Counted from the stretch's first letter, positions 17,941 through 28,800 are shown. The stretch is DNA of 64,000 bases from DATHKG01 sp035489435 (GCA_035489435.1 DATHKG010000161.1); one strand, 5' to 3'. The notes: a model not told the origin generated them from the letters alone. Program-made: numbers and translations.

Positions 17941-18471
17941 TCAAACCTGTTGTGATGATTCCTGACCACTTTTAAGAACCAGGTCAAAGCGTTGTTCTTT
18001 TACCCTTTTGCCGAATGATTCAGACAGGACCTCTTCAGATAGCCTGAATCCCATTTTCTGGTAGATGTTTGCCGCAGTATACAATTCATCCGTAGTCCAT
18101 AAATAAGCCCTTTCATATCCTTTTTCAATGAAATGAGCCATAAATAAATCAGACAACATTTTTCCCAGGCCCAACCCACGGTATGCTGGCTCGATGATAA
18201 AATATCGCAATTGTGCCTGTCCCTGATCCCGGTGCATAAGTAAAAGGAAACCAACTATCTTTTCTTTGTGTTCCATGATCCATATACCATCCAGCAGCGG
18301 ATCATAATTTCTGTAAAATTCGGAAAGCCCCTGGGCTACATATACTTCAAAACTGGTACTATAACCATATTCCTGTTGGTAAAGTTTGCCATGCAAATAA
18401 ATGACATAGCCCAGGTCACCGGGCTTGAGAGTAGTTCTGATAACTATTTCTTCAGGATTAATTTTATCCAT
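17941..18471 (-). CDS. GNAT-family N-acetyltransferase
   Basis: 176 aa from MDKINPEEIV. The acetyl-CoA loop is clear (RYFIIEPAYRGLGLGKMLSDLF), followed by AYLWTTDELYTAANIYQKMGFR and a C-terminal strand. The N-terminal KPGDLGYVIYLHGKLYQQEYG is the stretch that joins to MarR in fused MarR-GNAT regulators, but no MarR domain is present here. The acyl acceptor is unknown. A longer start at 18510 would leave only a few bases between the ATG and the palindromes upstream, so the shorter start is preferred. The two 12-bp palindromes upstream suggest control by a MarR- or TetR-like repressor. Confidence 0.75.
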   Translation of the reverse strand: MDKINPEEIVIRTTLKPGDLGYVIYLHGKLYQQEYGYSTSFEVYVAQGLSEFYRNYDPLLDGIWIMEHKEKIVGFLLLMHRDQGQAQLRYFIIEPAYRGLGLGKMLSDLFMAHFIEKGYERAYLWTTDELYTAANIYQKMGFRLSEEVLSESFGKRVKEQRFDLVLKSGQESSQQV

Positions 18472-18514
18472 TATTGTATTAAATGATCCTGCATATAAAT
18501 GACTTGTCATTTCA

Positions 18515-18555
18515 AAATAACTAATTAGTCACCAATGTCGACTAATTAGTTATTT
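18515..18555. promoter_or_regulatory. Double palindrome upstream of the GNAT gene (candidate operator)
   Basis: Two arms of 16 bp, AAATAACTAATTAGTC (18515-18530) and its exact complement GACTAATTAGTTATTT (18540-18555), are 9 nt apart. The core ACTAATTAGT is itself a palindrome, so the site offers two dimer-binding sites 25 bp apart centre to centre. Confidence 0.6.
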
Positions 18556-18571
18556 GTTTAAAAAGACCAGA

Positions 18572-19571
18572 TCAATATTCACCCATGAAGTTCTGATGTT
18601 CGTTAACAGCTGTATTTAATCTTCTAATAGTTGTATCAAATCTTTTATCCGTCAGTGAAAGCAGAAAAGCCTTGATATCGTTTTTTTCTGCTGGGCTCAA
18701 TCCTAGCGGCATCGCAAGTACTGAGTCAGTATATAATCCGTTTGGAATGATGCTTTTGGTGTCATTATAAAAGTCTATCACTTCATCCAGCGTCCTGAAC
18801 ATGCCATTATGCATATAAGGTGCAGTGAGCGCAATGTTCCTTAATGTTGGTGTCTTAAACCTCCCGATATCATCCGGAAGTTTTGTTATCATTGCGCGAC
18901 CACTATCGTTGAGATCAATCCCATTAAACAGGCCAATATTTGCGGAACTCATTGGCAGTAAAGTCAGCACCAAAATGACACTGTGTGCATTTTCCTTTTG
19001 AACTGAAAAGCTCAAATCCTCTTTTTACAGAAGCACTTACCGCAGTTGAATCACCGGAAAACTTCCAGTCATCGAATGGACTTTCACTTGTTTCCAATGT
19101 CCTTTCAAAGGCAGCAATTGCGGCGCTTAAGTATTTTTTATCTGGTGGTGCGCCGTAAACTTTTTGAAATAGTTCATAGTATCCAGCGTTTTGTGTTAGT
19201 CTCGCGATCGCCGAATCAATAGATAAATCCATTTCATCCGGATTTTCTATAGGCGCCAGGGCCTGCTCCTCAAGGGTGTTAGCACGGCCATCCCAGAATA
19301 GTGATCTCCGCAGAAGTACATTCATGGCTGAAGGCGAATTTCGTTTGCCTTTACGTCCAAACACACCCCTGCTTACCACAGCTGTATCAGCAAAAGCAAA
19401 CCCTGGAATATGGCAGCTGGCACAACTGATGGTCATGTCCCTTGATAAGATCGGATCTGAGAATAACATTTTTCCTAGTTCAATCTCCTCTTTATCAGCT
19501 TTGTCCTTAAAAGAGGTAAGCAGGGGTATGAATGAAATAGCAATGACTACAATTAAGAAAATCTTTTTCAT
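18572..19571 (-). pseudogene. Di-heme cytochrome c peroxidase/MauG family, single-base frameshift
   Basis: The two parts together encode 332 aa: a signal peptide (residues 1 to about 20), a first heme site CASCH (50-54), a second CTQCH (195-199), then FKTPTLRNIALTAPYMHNG near the usual axial-Met region. Such periplasmic proteins reduce hydrogen peroxide or oxidise partner proteins. After EFR (residue 210) the reading frame needs AAT ATT GGC, but the sequence has AAA TAT TGG, so one extra A (complement 18939-18941) sends it to a stop nine codons later. The remaining 122 codons are intact and family-like, so this is a recent mutation or a sequence error. The small gene at 19581 is 9 nt upstream in the same operon. 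Confidence 0.85.
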
Positions 19572-19580
19572 GATGAAGAA

Positions 19581-19937
19581 CTATTTGACTCTACCAATAA
19601 TCAGCCGTTCCATCCCCACTCTTCTCCTGTCGCAGCTATCGGAAATAGTCTGGAATCGAAGTGAATCGTTGTTACTGAAGAAAATCATCTTATAAGTGCC
19701 ACGGGCTCCATTACAACCATTGTCAGTGAATGTAAAAACGCTGTCTGTCACCTGGAACTTTCCGGAAACAAAAGGTTTCCTGTTAACAAAAGCTTCAAAT
19801 GTGTTGTCTTCCATAAAGACGACCCCTGTCACGTTGCCGGTTTCAGAAGGTTTGGTTTGCCATCTGCCTGTGAGTTTATCTTTACCACCAAAGACAATTG
19901 TAAATACTGCTAATAGAGAAACAAGTCCTGTTTTCAT
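19581..19937 (-). CDS. Small secreted lipocalin-like protein
   Basis: 118 aa. The signal peptide is MKTGLVSLLAVFTIVFG. Then LTGRWQTKPSETGNVTGVVF and short alternating strands (FEAFVNRKPFVSGKFQVTDSVFTFTD) suggest a small lipocalin-like beta-barrel. Two cysteines (in GCNGARG and DSCDRRR) may form a disulfide. No catalytic motif is visible. It is the first gene of a two-gene unit with the di-heme peroxidase. The start at 19937 is the ATG that opens the signal peptide. Confidence 0.55.
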   Translation of the reverse strand: MKTGLVSLLAVFTIVFGGKDKLTGRWQTKPSETGNVTGVVFMEDNTFEAFVNRKPFVSGKFQVTDSVFTFTDNGCNGARGTYKMIFFSNNDSLRFQTISDSCDRRRVGMERLIIGRVK

Positions 19938-20071
19938 TGTTGATTGTTTTATTGATTGTGTATTTGATTTGATCAAATCTTCTTTATCAAAATTGCAGTG
20001 AATATGTGCTTTGGAAAATCACCATTTTATGGATGAGCCTAACCGCAATGGGGGATGTATAAAAAACAAAA

Positions 20072-20095
20072 CACCCATGACACAGGTCATGGGTG
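20072..20095 (-). terminator. Intrinsic terminator of the sugar symporter gene
   Basis: CACCCATGAC and GTCATGGGTG form a perfect 10-bp stem around a 4-nt loop, followed on the minus strand by TTTTGTTTTTT. Confidence 0.85.
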
Positions 20096-20162
20096 CAACA
20101 TATTTTACTTAAGATTGAATCAGGATAAATTCATGCAAACATTTAAGCAGTTCGAATGATCC

Positions 20163-21536
20163 TTACCTCCGTTTCAGATCATGTTCAATTTCCTCCAGCG
20201 TACGACCCTTTGTTTCGGGCATGAACTTCCAGACAAAAATAAACGAGACAAACATCATGAGGCTATAAAAAATAAAGGAATAAAATCCACCGTTTTTGCT
20301 TCCTTCAACAATGATCGGGAAGGTCCAGGAGATTATTGCGGCCATGATCCAATGGGTGAAACTTCCAAGAGACACACCCTGGGAACGAACGGAGTTTGGA
20401 AAAATTTCAGAAATAAATACCCAGATTACCGCACCCTGAGAGAACGCAAAAAAAGCGATGAAGCCAATCAGGTAAACTATTACTGCTGTACCTCCTCCAC
20501 CTTCAGATTGAAAGGCCATTGCGGTTAGTGCCAGGAATATAAAATCGCCTGCTGCACCAATCAGCAACAGCTTTTTCCTCCCAAACTTATCTATGAAGTT
20601 CATAGCAAGTAAAGTGAAAAACAAGTTGGCTGCGCCGATATAAACGGACTGCTGGAATGCGTTTTCTTTATTGAAACCCGCCATTTCAAAAATCCTGGGT
20701 GCATAATATATAATTGCATTGATTCCCGAAAGCTGATTAAACATGGCGAGCAGAACCGCGTAAAGAATCGGTTTATTGTACTTTCCGCTGAACAATGATT
20801 CCCTGGCTTTGGGGTCTATAAGAGCCTGCTCTTCTTTGATCATTCTAACTGCATCGTGTTCACCGGTTTTGGTAAACACAACCCCTGCTTCCTGTTCGCG
20901 ATTATTCAACACAAGCCAACGTGGACTTTCGGGTATAGTACGAAGCAAGATGGCAAACAATGCTGAAGGAACAATCATAATACCCAGCATCCATCTCCAG
21001 CTGTCTTCTCCAATGCCGGATAGCAGGTAGTTCATTAAGAAAGCGATCAGGATACCTAACACGATATTTACCTGGAAGGAACCCGCAAGACGGCCGCGGA
21101 TTTTTGCAGGTGCGATTTCAGAAATATACATGGGACCCACAACCGAAGAAGCACCCACAGCGATCCCACCGATAAAACGGAAAAATATAAACAAACCCCA
21201 GACCGGTGTAAACGCACAACCTATAGATGAAAGAAGATAAAGAATTGCTATAAATGACAAGACCGGCTTACGGCCGTATTTCTGCGCGGGAATTCCCGCA
21301 ATCAATGAACCCACCACGGTTCCAATAAGGCTTGCTGCAACGGTAAAACCAAGCCAACCGGAACTTAATGACCAAAGCTCCTGTATGGTTCTTTCAGCGC
21401 CTGATATAACTGCCGTTTCGAAACCAAAAAGAAAGCCACCCAAAGCGGCAATGAGCGAGGCCCTGACCGGATAACCATAACCTTTTAAAGAACTACTGGC
21501 GTTTGACTGGTCTGCTGCGGTATTTTCAATCTGCAT
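20163..21536 (-). CDS. Sugar/H+ symporter, MFS sugar porter family
   Basis: 457 aa, 12 predicted spans. Family motifs are all present: GGFLFGFETAVISGAE in helix 1, GRKPVL in loop 2-3, PESPRWL before the central loop, QLSGINAIIYYAPRIF in helix 7, GRKKLL, and PETKGRTLEEIE at the C-terminus. It imports a monosaccharide such as xylose, arabinose, galactose or fucose by proton symport. Its position beside SusC/SusD and a GH95 fucosidase suggests it takes up the sugar freed by the locus; the specificity cannot be read from the sequence. Confidence 0.88.
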   Translation of the reverse strand: MQIENTAADQSNASSSLKGYGYPVRASLIAALGGFLFGFETAVISGAERTIQELWSLSSGWLGFTVAASLIGTVVGSLIAGIPAQKYGRKPVLSFIAILYLLSSIGCAFTPVWGLFIFFRFIGGIAVGASSVVGPMYISEIAPAKIRGRLAGSFQVNIVLGILIAFLMNYLLSGIGEDSWRWMLGIMIVPSALFAILLRTIPESPRWLVLNNREQEAGVVFTKTGEHDAVRMIKEEQALIDPKARESLFSGKYNKPILYAVLLAMFNQLSGINAIIYYAPRIFEMAGFNKENAFQQSVYIGAANLFFTLLAMNFIDKFGRKKLLLIGAAGDFIFLALTAMAFQSEGGGGTAVIVYLIGFIAFFAFSQGAVIWVFISEIFPNSVRSQGVSLGSFTHWIMAAIISWTFPIIVEGSKNGGFYSFIFYSLMMFVSFIFVWKFMPETKGRTLEEIEHDLKRR

Positions 21537-21653
21537 GCGGAATCAATTAATTTTCGTTAACAAGAATCGTCTCTTTAAAGCTAATGAATCCAAGTGATTC
21601 TTTCGTTAGAAGCATGAAATGAATCCAGGTTCCTTTAGTGAGAAGCATTAAAA

Positions 21654-21685
21654 AACCGCTGGCTCCATAGTGGAACACAGCGGTT
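21654..21685 (-). terminator. Intrinsic terminator of the 808-aa protein gene
   Basis: On the minus strand AACCGCTG pairs with CAGCGGTT and a T run follows, just past the stop codon at 21719. Confidence 0.75.
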
Positions 21686-21718
21686 ATATTCTGCTAAACA
21701 AAACAAAACAAACAAAGG

Positions 21719-24145
21719 TCAGCTGTATTTTATCCAGGCAGTTACCTTACAGCTTTTATCAGTTTTTGCCCTGATCCAATGAGCATTAAATCCTTCCGGA
21801 AAATCGAAATCAACAGTCTTACCCGCAGGCACCTTTATCTTTTTAAATTCATGAAAACCGTTGTGATCCACATCAATCTCCAGTGTAAATTCAACATCCT
21901 TATCTGAGCTAAGGCTGATTTTCTTTTTGTCATAACCGGTCATCAGGAAGGGCAATGAGTTTTCACCGGCGTTAACCACAGCATCTTTCCAGAGCCCGCC
22001 TTCCCCAACTGGTTTACCCAGCTTCCATAAATCATCAATTGCTCCGAACCATAAGCCTGTTGATTTGTCAGCATTGGTAAAATAATGACCATCCGCTGAG
22101 GCATCGTTACTTGTTCCACTGATCACCAGCAAACCCCTCCATGTACAGAAATCCACTATCTTCTTTTTATGGGTAGTCACCGGCTTGATTGCTGCAAAGC
22201 CGCTCTCACGGCCAATTTCATACAGTGTTCCGTGGGCGTTGAACATGTATCGTTCTGATTCAACTTCTCTTTTCGCCCGCGGCCAGCCGGCGGCAAATGG
22301 CTTGTCGTATACAGCAGATGTTTTTGGCAAACGGTATGATCCTGTTGCATCCTTAACTATCACTGATGCAGCATCGGTTTCAAATTCCTTTTTTAATGAC
22401 AGGATCTTTGAAACGCGTTCAGAACTATCGGCAGCGGGAACTGAAAACTGCAGTTTTTCATTTACCTCCTGGTATAAAGGACCGTTTGAAGAGATATTAA
22501 TAACCTGGAGATTTTTGTTATGACCTGCAGGTCTGATCAGCGAGGCACGTGCCTCACCTGCACTTTCTATATCAGCAAGCCCGGTAAACATCTTGTCTGC
22601 TTTTTCATGAACTTTGCCCTGGTAGTGAAAAAATGCAGAAGCTGTACAATTTTTATCGGCGGTGATCCTGATCCAATTAGCTTTGAAATCAGCCGGGAAA
22701 AGCAGGTAATCATAACCGTTTGCAGCAACCGTCATCTTTTTAAAAGTTTCCCATTTATTGTTGCCTTCCCTGTCAATTTCAAGTGTAAATGTGACGGGTG
22801 AATTTGTTTTATGACTAAGATGTAACACCTTTTTACCGGCACCGTTAATCAGATAAGCGTCCGAAGGCTTACCGGCAACAACTTCATCATTTATCCATGG
22901 TCCACCCCAGCCATTTACACTACCCCAATCCCTGAGATCATCTACTTTGCCAAACCATAAATTCGACTGTGCCCTGCCCGGGTAAGCATTCTGCAGAATA
23001 GTTGTTTCATCAGTCGACAAAACAAGCTGACCGTTCCAGTTACAAAAATCAGGTATGTAACGAAGGTGACTACCTATAGGTGTAATGCCACCGCTGTTAG
23101 CTCTTGTAAATGTTTTTGGAAAGTCATAAAACATTCCGTGCATATCCATCAGCATCTTATTGTTGCCAATTTCGCGGATCCTTGGCCATTCAGTATACCA
23201 TCCCCCCCAATGATCATAAGTGTGGGTTGCTTTAGGCATTCGATAGGTGAACCACTTACCACCATCAAGTAATTTTAAAATCACTGATCGCTTATCCCAG
23301 CCAATGCTCCAGGCAGGTGCATTATTATCCGGAGAGCCGTAGATACCACCGGGACCGGTAACATCCGTAAACTGACGACGTTCAACAATTTCCCATTTCT
23401 TACCGTCCCAGGTTGCCAGCACGCCCATTTCTTCTTTATTCTTTGGTTCGCCGCCAACCTGCAAAAGCGCCGGGTCGATATCAAATTTCTGATGTTCGCC
23501 GTTGTTCGCAAGTATCAGTTTGTTTTGTGCAGTATAACCACCTTTGCCATGCCATCCGGGTATAGGTTTCTGGAATAACTTTTTTACTGCCAGCGTATGT
23601 ACGTTTACTTCAAAAAGTGCTCCTTCCATATCATACATGTAAACCATATTATCAGGATCAGTTAAATGGGTTGCGGTCGCAGTCCAACGGCCAGGCATAA
23701 CCGAAGGCGAAATAACACGTACCTTACCTTTCGGGTCTATGAAATAAGGGCCGGTGATCAGTTGATCCGACTTTGTATGAATGAGCCTGTTAGCCGGCGT
23801 ACCTCCTACGCTCTCCGGGTGTATTTGCAACTGGAGATTTTCATCTATGCTATAAAGCTTATCAGAACTTCCGCCCGGGCAATGCGCGGAATATGTAACC
23901 ATCCAAAGTTTTCCTGCCCATGGTGTAATTGCACCTATACCGCCTTCTCCCCCATTGCCGGCACAAAACAAACCATCACCTTCATTAAAAACAGCGAGAT
24001 GGGGATATACACCACTGATCTTAAGATATTTTGATTCAGAATTTTTGGCACCTGATTCTTTATCACCCGACTGGGTAACACCTTCGGTACAACACAAATT
24101 CAATATTGCCATTAAAAGAACAACAGATAATATCTTCATGCTCAT
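21719..24145 (-). CDS. Secreted protein of unknown function with a duplicated C-terminal module (PUL component)
   Basis: 808 aa. A lipoprotein-like signal (ILSVVLLMAILNLCC) opens the protein. Residues about 40-310 have repeated W/G-rich strands (for example LWMVTYSAHCPGG) that suggest a beta-propeller. Then a module occurs twice, at about 315-520 and 620-808. The paired motifs are MHGMFYDF / AHGTLYEI, IPDFCNWNGQLVLS / IVDFCTWRGLLVIS, LWFGKVDDL / LWFGAIDDL, VTFTLEIDREGNNKWETFKK / VEFTLEIDVDHNGFHEFKK and ANWIRITADKNC / AHWIRAKTDKSC. I do not recognise the family. It lies 13 nt downstream of susD, so it is probably a surface sugar-binding or degrading part of the same system. An ATG two codons in is also possible. 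Confidence 0.65.
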   Translation of the reverse strand: MSMKILSVVLLMAILNLCCTEGVTQSGDKESGAKNSESKYLKISGVYPHLAVFNEGDGLFCAGNGGEGGIGAITPWAGKLWMVTYSAHCPGGSSDKLYSIDENLQLQIHPESVGGTPANRLIHTKSDQLITGPYFIDPKGKVRVISPSVMPGRWTATATHLTDPDNMVYMYDMEGALFEVNVHTLAVKKLFQKPIPGWHGKGGYTAQNKLILANNGEHQKFDIDPALLQVGGEPKNKEEMGVLATWDGKKWEIVERRQFTDVTGPGGIYGSPDNNAPAWSIGWDKRSVILKLLDGGKWFTYRMPKATHTYDHWGGWYTEWPRIREIGNNKMLMDMHGMFYDFPKTFTRANSGGITPIGSHLRYIPDFCNWNGQLVLSTDETTILQNAYPGRAQSNLWFGKVDDLRDWGSVNGWGGPWINDEVVAGKPSDAYLINGAGKKVLHLSHKTNSPVTFTLEIDREGNNKWETFKKMTVAANGYDYLLFPADFKANWIRITADKNCTASAFFHYQGKVHEKADKMFTGLADIESAGEARASLIRPAGHNKNLQVINISSNGPLYQEVNEKLQFSVPAADSSERVSKILSLKKEFETDAASVIVKDATGSYRLPKTSAVYDKPFAAGWPRAKREVESERYMFNAHGTLYEIGRESGFAAIKPVTTHKKKIVDFCTWRGLLVISGTSNDASADGHYFTNADKSTGLWFGAIDDLWKLGKPVGEGGLWKDAVVNAGENSLPFLMTGYDKKKISLSSDKDVEFTLEIDVDHNGFHEFKKIKVPAGKTVDFDFPEGFNAHWIRAKTDKSCKVTAWIKYS

Positions 24146-24158
24146 TATTTATAGTTTA

Positions 24159-25838
24159 TTAATAGTTTGGATTTTGAGTGAGGTTTGGATTGACTCGTCT
24201 TTCCAGCGCAGGTATCGGCCACAGGTACTGACGACTCTTGTCAAAACTTCTTTGGGCAACTATCTTTACATCGTTACCGAAAACACCGTAATCCGCAATG
24301 CCATCATCATCAATTGGCGTAATCCCTGGAAAAGGCCATTTGGCACGGTTTTGAGCTGCTGGATCGGGGAGACCAATTACTGGTTTTGTCAAAGCCTTTT
24401 CTGCAAGTTTCCAACGGATAAGATCCATATAACGTAGACCTTCCTTCGCAAACTCAACCCTTCTTTCTCTTCTTACAATTTTTTTAAGCTCAGTAGCAAC
24501 CGTTGTTGTTACAGCAGGATATAAAGATGTTTGACCAACTCCTACTCCATATCCCCTCGCCCTTACAAGATTTAATGCATTTAATACTGTTGCGTCAACC
24601 TGCCCGAGTTCGATTTTTGCTTCTGCATAAGTTAATAGTATTTCTGCATACCGGATTATGACGGCATCATTATCCTCAGAAACCTTATCCACCCAACTTT
24701 GATCAATTCCTTTTTTCCAAAGAAAACCAGTGTAGCTCGCAAAAGTGGCTACAGTACGACTGTCCCGGTTAGACACCCTTCTGTTTTCCTTCGAACTGAA
24801 AACGGTAAGTGTATCAGGATGTGGCTGATAAGAATAACCTAACCATTGCGTATTGAATTCAACTATGGTGGCTAATAACCGGGGATCGCGGTTTCTGAAA
24901 GGATCAAGTGGATTATATAACGGGCTTTCGTCTATGGGCTTTCCATCGCTGCATTCATAAACATCCATCATCTCTCTTGTAGGTATCTGGGCACCAAACC
25001 CACCGGCATTTCTTGCTGTCTGATCCTGTACAACTCCACCTGATGTAAACACTTTCTGTGCTTCATCTCTTGGGATGCTGATGATCAATTCTGCACTTAA
25101 TTCACCTGGTTTAAGAAATAACTGGGAATAATCCGCATTCAGTGTATAAGCACCAGCGCCGGTAAGTTGCATAACCGCAAGAGATGCATCGCGCGCGATT
25201 TCATGCTTACCCATATATAATGCCGTTCTTGCCTTTATAGCAAGTGCGGCACCTTTGGTCAGTCGTTTAATCCCGGTACCATAGGTCTGCGGAAGATTAG
25301 CTGCCGCAAAATCAAGCTCTGAAAAAATGAAGGTAAGTATCTCATCCATGTTTGTTCTTGCTAAATCATATGATTCTTCCAGGGCAATTGGTTCAAGCAG
25401 AAAAGGAACGTCACCAAAATGAGTGATCAGTCTTGAGAACTGGTAAGCCCTGATCAAACGCATCTCCGCTTCCAGCCTTGTCATCACTGCTGGTGGCGTT
25501 GTTGCAGCGGCGCGGTCCATGTTTGCTAAATAGGTGTTTACGCGTGCAATTGCTTTATAACAAATCGTCCAGTACGACTGTACAGTGGCATCTTCAGAAT
25601 TCATAGTACCGAATGTGACCGCATTGCCTAATTGTCCGCGATGCCAGTAATTGTCGGTGAACTGTTCATTATCATTACTCCAGAAATCGAGCCGGTACAA
25701 ATCATTTACGGCCAGTTCAAGTTCTGTTTGATTTGAATAGAAGGTAGCAGTGGAAGGTTCTGATAGCGGATTCAGATCCAGTTTAGTACAGGCTGTAATG
25801 AAAGTAATGCAGCTAATGATGTATAATAACTTTTTCAT
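24159..25838 (-). CDS. SusD/RagB-family glycan-binding lipoprotein
   Basis: 559 aa. It is a lipoprotein (LLYIISCITFITACTKLD, lipobox Cys at residue 17). Typical SusD segments are NPLSEPSTATFYSNQTELELAVNDLY near the N-terminus, AEMRLIRAYQFSRLITHFGDVPFL, and the C-terminal ILLTYAEAKIELG, RRERRVEFAKEGLRYMDLIRW and YLWPIPA. It sits on the cell surface and caps the SusC channel. It follows susC by 56 nt, as in nearly all PULs. Confidence 0.95.
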   Translation of the reverse strand: MKKLLYIISCITFITACTKLDLNPLSEPSTATFYSNQTELELAVNDLYRLDFWSNDNEQFTDNYWHRGQLGNAVTFGTMNSEDATVQSYWTICYKAIARVNTYLANMDRAAATTPPAVMTRLEAEMRLIRAYQFSRLITHFGDVPFLLEPIALEESYDLARTNMDEILTFIFSELDFAAANLPQTYGTGIKRLTKGAALAIKARTALYMGKHEIARDASLAVMQLTGAGAYTLNADYSQLFLKPGELSAELIISIPRDEAQKVFTSGGVVQDQTARNAGGFGAQIPTREMMDVYECSDGKPIDESPLYNPLDPFRNRDPRLLATIVEFNTQWLGYSYQPHPDTLTVFSSKENRRVSNRDSRTVATFASYTGFLWKKGIDQSWVDKVSEDNDAVIIRYAEILLTYAEAKIELGQVDATVLNALNLVRARGYGVGVGQTSLYPAVTTTVATELKKIVRRERRVEFAKEGLRYMDLIRWKLAEKALTKPVIGLPDPAAQNRAKWPFPGITPIDDDGIADYGVFGNDVKIVAQRSFDKSRQYLWPIPALERRVNPNLTQNPNY

Positions 25839-25894
25839 GATTTTGATTTGTCAGTTGATGTTTTAATCTCTTTCCAATACTGATTGATCATAGT

Positions 25895-28800
25895 TCAGAA
25901 TCTTATGGAAGCACCTGCCATCAGGGTTGTAACCATTGGATATGATGAATTTTCTACTTCCGGATCCCAGTACTTTGGAAAATTGTGTTTTGCAAAAACA
26001 TCATTCGCAGAAACATAAAAGCGAAGTGACTGTATGCCGGTTCGTTTCATCTTTTCAGCCTTGATAGTATATCCTAAAGTGATATTCTTTATACGGAAAT
26101 AAGATCCGTCGATCAGCCAGAAATCTGACATCTCATAGTTATTTGAAATGGACCTTGTTGATAGTCTTGGATAACGAGCCTGCAGATTCTGTTCGGGTTT
26201 ATTGGTTTTTGTCCAGAACTTTCCGACCATTTCAAGTGGAACATTACCGAAAGCTTCAGCAAAAGGCTGAACAATATCGCTGCTTAACCTGCTGTTTCTT
26301 TTCCCTACACCCTGGAACACAAAACCGAAATCGAAACTATTGTAGTCTATCCTGATAGTTCCTCCATACAGATAACGCGGCAAAGAACCTCCAAGCAAAA
26401 CCTTATCGTCCGGGGTGATCTTGCCATCTTTATTCATGTCAACATATCTGACATCTCCGGCGGTAACATTTGTATTCAATCGTGGTGAACCGACAGTATC
26501 TGAAGTAGTCTGGTATAAACCATTTGACCTGTAGCCAAACCATTCATTAAATTCACTTCCTTTGACCGTTGACTGTGCACCGAGTATCTGTGTGCCTTTC
26601 AAATCTATAATTTCAGATTTTGCATCAGAAAGGTTGAAAGCAACTGAGTAATTAACTTTGCCGATCTTATCTCTCCATCCCATTTCAAGCTCCCATCCTT
26701 TAACATCGAGCTGACCAGCGTTCTGGCTGGGTTTATCGAATCCAAGATACAGGGGGATATCGAGTGCCAGCAGGATATCATTGGTAGTCTTTTTATAATA
26801 GTCGGCGGTAACTGTTAAGCGGTTATTTAAAAAAGCTGCATCAATTCCAACATCTGTTGTTTTTGTGGTTTCCCAGGAAATATTATCAACAGCATAATCA
26901 GTTTGCGCCCCACCGTTCAGCGGGACCACGACACCGTTCTGATAAAACAATGCATTTGTAAAACTTACGATTGCCTGGTAAGGATAAGTCCCGATTCTTT
27001 CGTTACCAACCTCGCCATATGAGCCCCGGATTTTTAGAAATGAAAGCCAGCTTATCCCTTTCATAAAATTCTCTTCGGAAATAGCCCAGCCTGCTGATAC
27101 AGATGGAAATAATGCATCACGGTATTCCTTTCCAAAACGCGATGATTTATCATAGCGCAGATTTCCCTGCAAATAATATTTATTCTGAAAATCGTAGGTA
27201 ACTCTTCCGAAAAATGAACGGAGCGCAAATTCCCCTGCACTACCCGAATTGTCTCTCAATTCCTGGGAACCGGAATTCAGGTAGGGAAAATCAGTCAATG
27301 CAAATCCGCTTCTTGATGCTGTCAGACTTTCAAATTTGTTGTAGATTTCTTCGTAACCCCCAAGCACACCGAGGCTGTGGCCACTTTTAAACTGTTTGTT
27401 ATAGTCTGCAAACAATTGACCGGTCAGTACTGTGTTTTCGTTACGTCCTTCATTCAGAATTGTTCTTGGACGATTTGTGAATGAACTTGCTGAACCATCG
27501 GGATTGGTAAAAGTTAATCTCTTTGAAAAAGATTTTGTCTGATCAAAGTCAAATGTCGGCGAGACAAGCGCAGTGAGTACAAGGTCATTTATTGGTTTAT
27601 AGCGGAACACAAGTCTTCCCTGTACCTGGTTATAAGTTGATTTTAATGTACCTCCCTCATTGAGCTCTGCAATCGGGTTCCGGCCATCTTTAGCAAGGGC
27701 ATATCTGCCATCGCTGTAAAAATCGTCATAGATACCTGGCATTACACGTGCTTCGCGTATTGGGTTAACAACAGGATTTTCACTTTCTGTACGTTTATAT
27801 GCCACATCAAGGTTTGCGGAAAGTTTATTATTGATTTGAAGATCGTTGTTTATACGAACCAGGTATCTTTCATAGGAACTATTTACATAAAATGCATCCG
27901 CATTTGAATAACCGATCGAAGCTTTGGTTTTAACCTTGCCCGTTCCCATTGTGAACACAAGATCGTGACGTACCCTGGGTGCATAATCTTTTGTCATGAT
28001 CGTTTCCTGCCAGTTGGTATTACTAAAAGGAAACTTGTCTGGATTAAGCCGGTTACTGTCAGCAAAATTATCTATGAATGCCTGGGGATAAGAACCGGTA
28101 GTTGCACCATCATTGGTTTGTTGTTCATTGAAATAACGCATGTACTCAGGTGCGCTGACATACTCCGGAAGTGCAGTGGGCTTTTGCCAGCCATATTCAA
28201 AGTTATATTCAAAACTACTCTGGCCTTCTTTTGCACGTTTGGTTGAAATCAGGATAACTCCCGCCGCACCGCGCGAACCATAGATAGCAGCTGAAGCTGC
28301 ATCTTTCAGGACAGTGATAGATTCAACATCATTCGGATTAACATTATCTATATTACTGACAGGTACACCATCCAGGATAATGAGCGGACTATTGGTACCT
28401 AAAGTAGTTATGCCTCTGATCAGGATAGTTCCGCTACTTCCCGGAGCTCCACTGGTTCGCGTGACCGACACACCTGAAACTGCACCCTGTAAGGCCTCTG
28501 AAACCTGTATAGTTTGCCGCCCGGCAACGTCTTTACTCCCGATGGTTGAAACGGCACCTGTAAGATCTTTTTTCTTTTGTGTGCCGTAACCTATTACGAC
28601 CACTTCATCCATGGCCCTGTTGCCGGATTTCATTTTGATAGATAGGTCATCATTACCGGTAACATCGGCTACGACGGTCCCGTAATCTACCAATGACAAT
28701 GTAATAGTTTGAGTGGTTAAGGGAATGGTGAAACTGAATTTTCCTTCATCATTTGTAGTTGTCCCCGAAGAAGTACCGGGGATAGTGATGCTCACACCGG

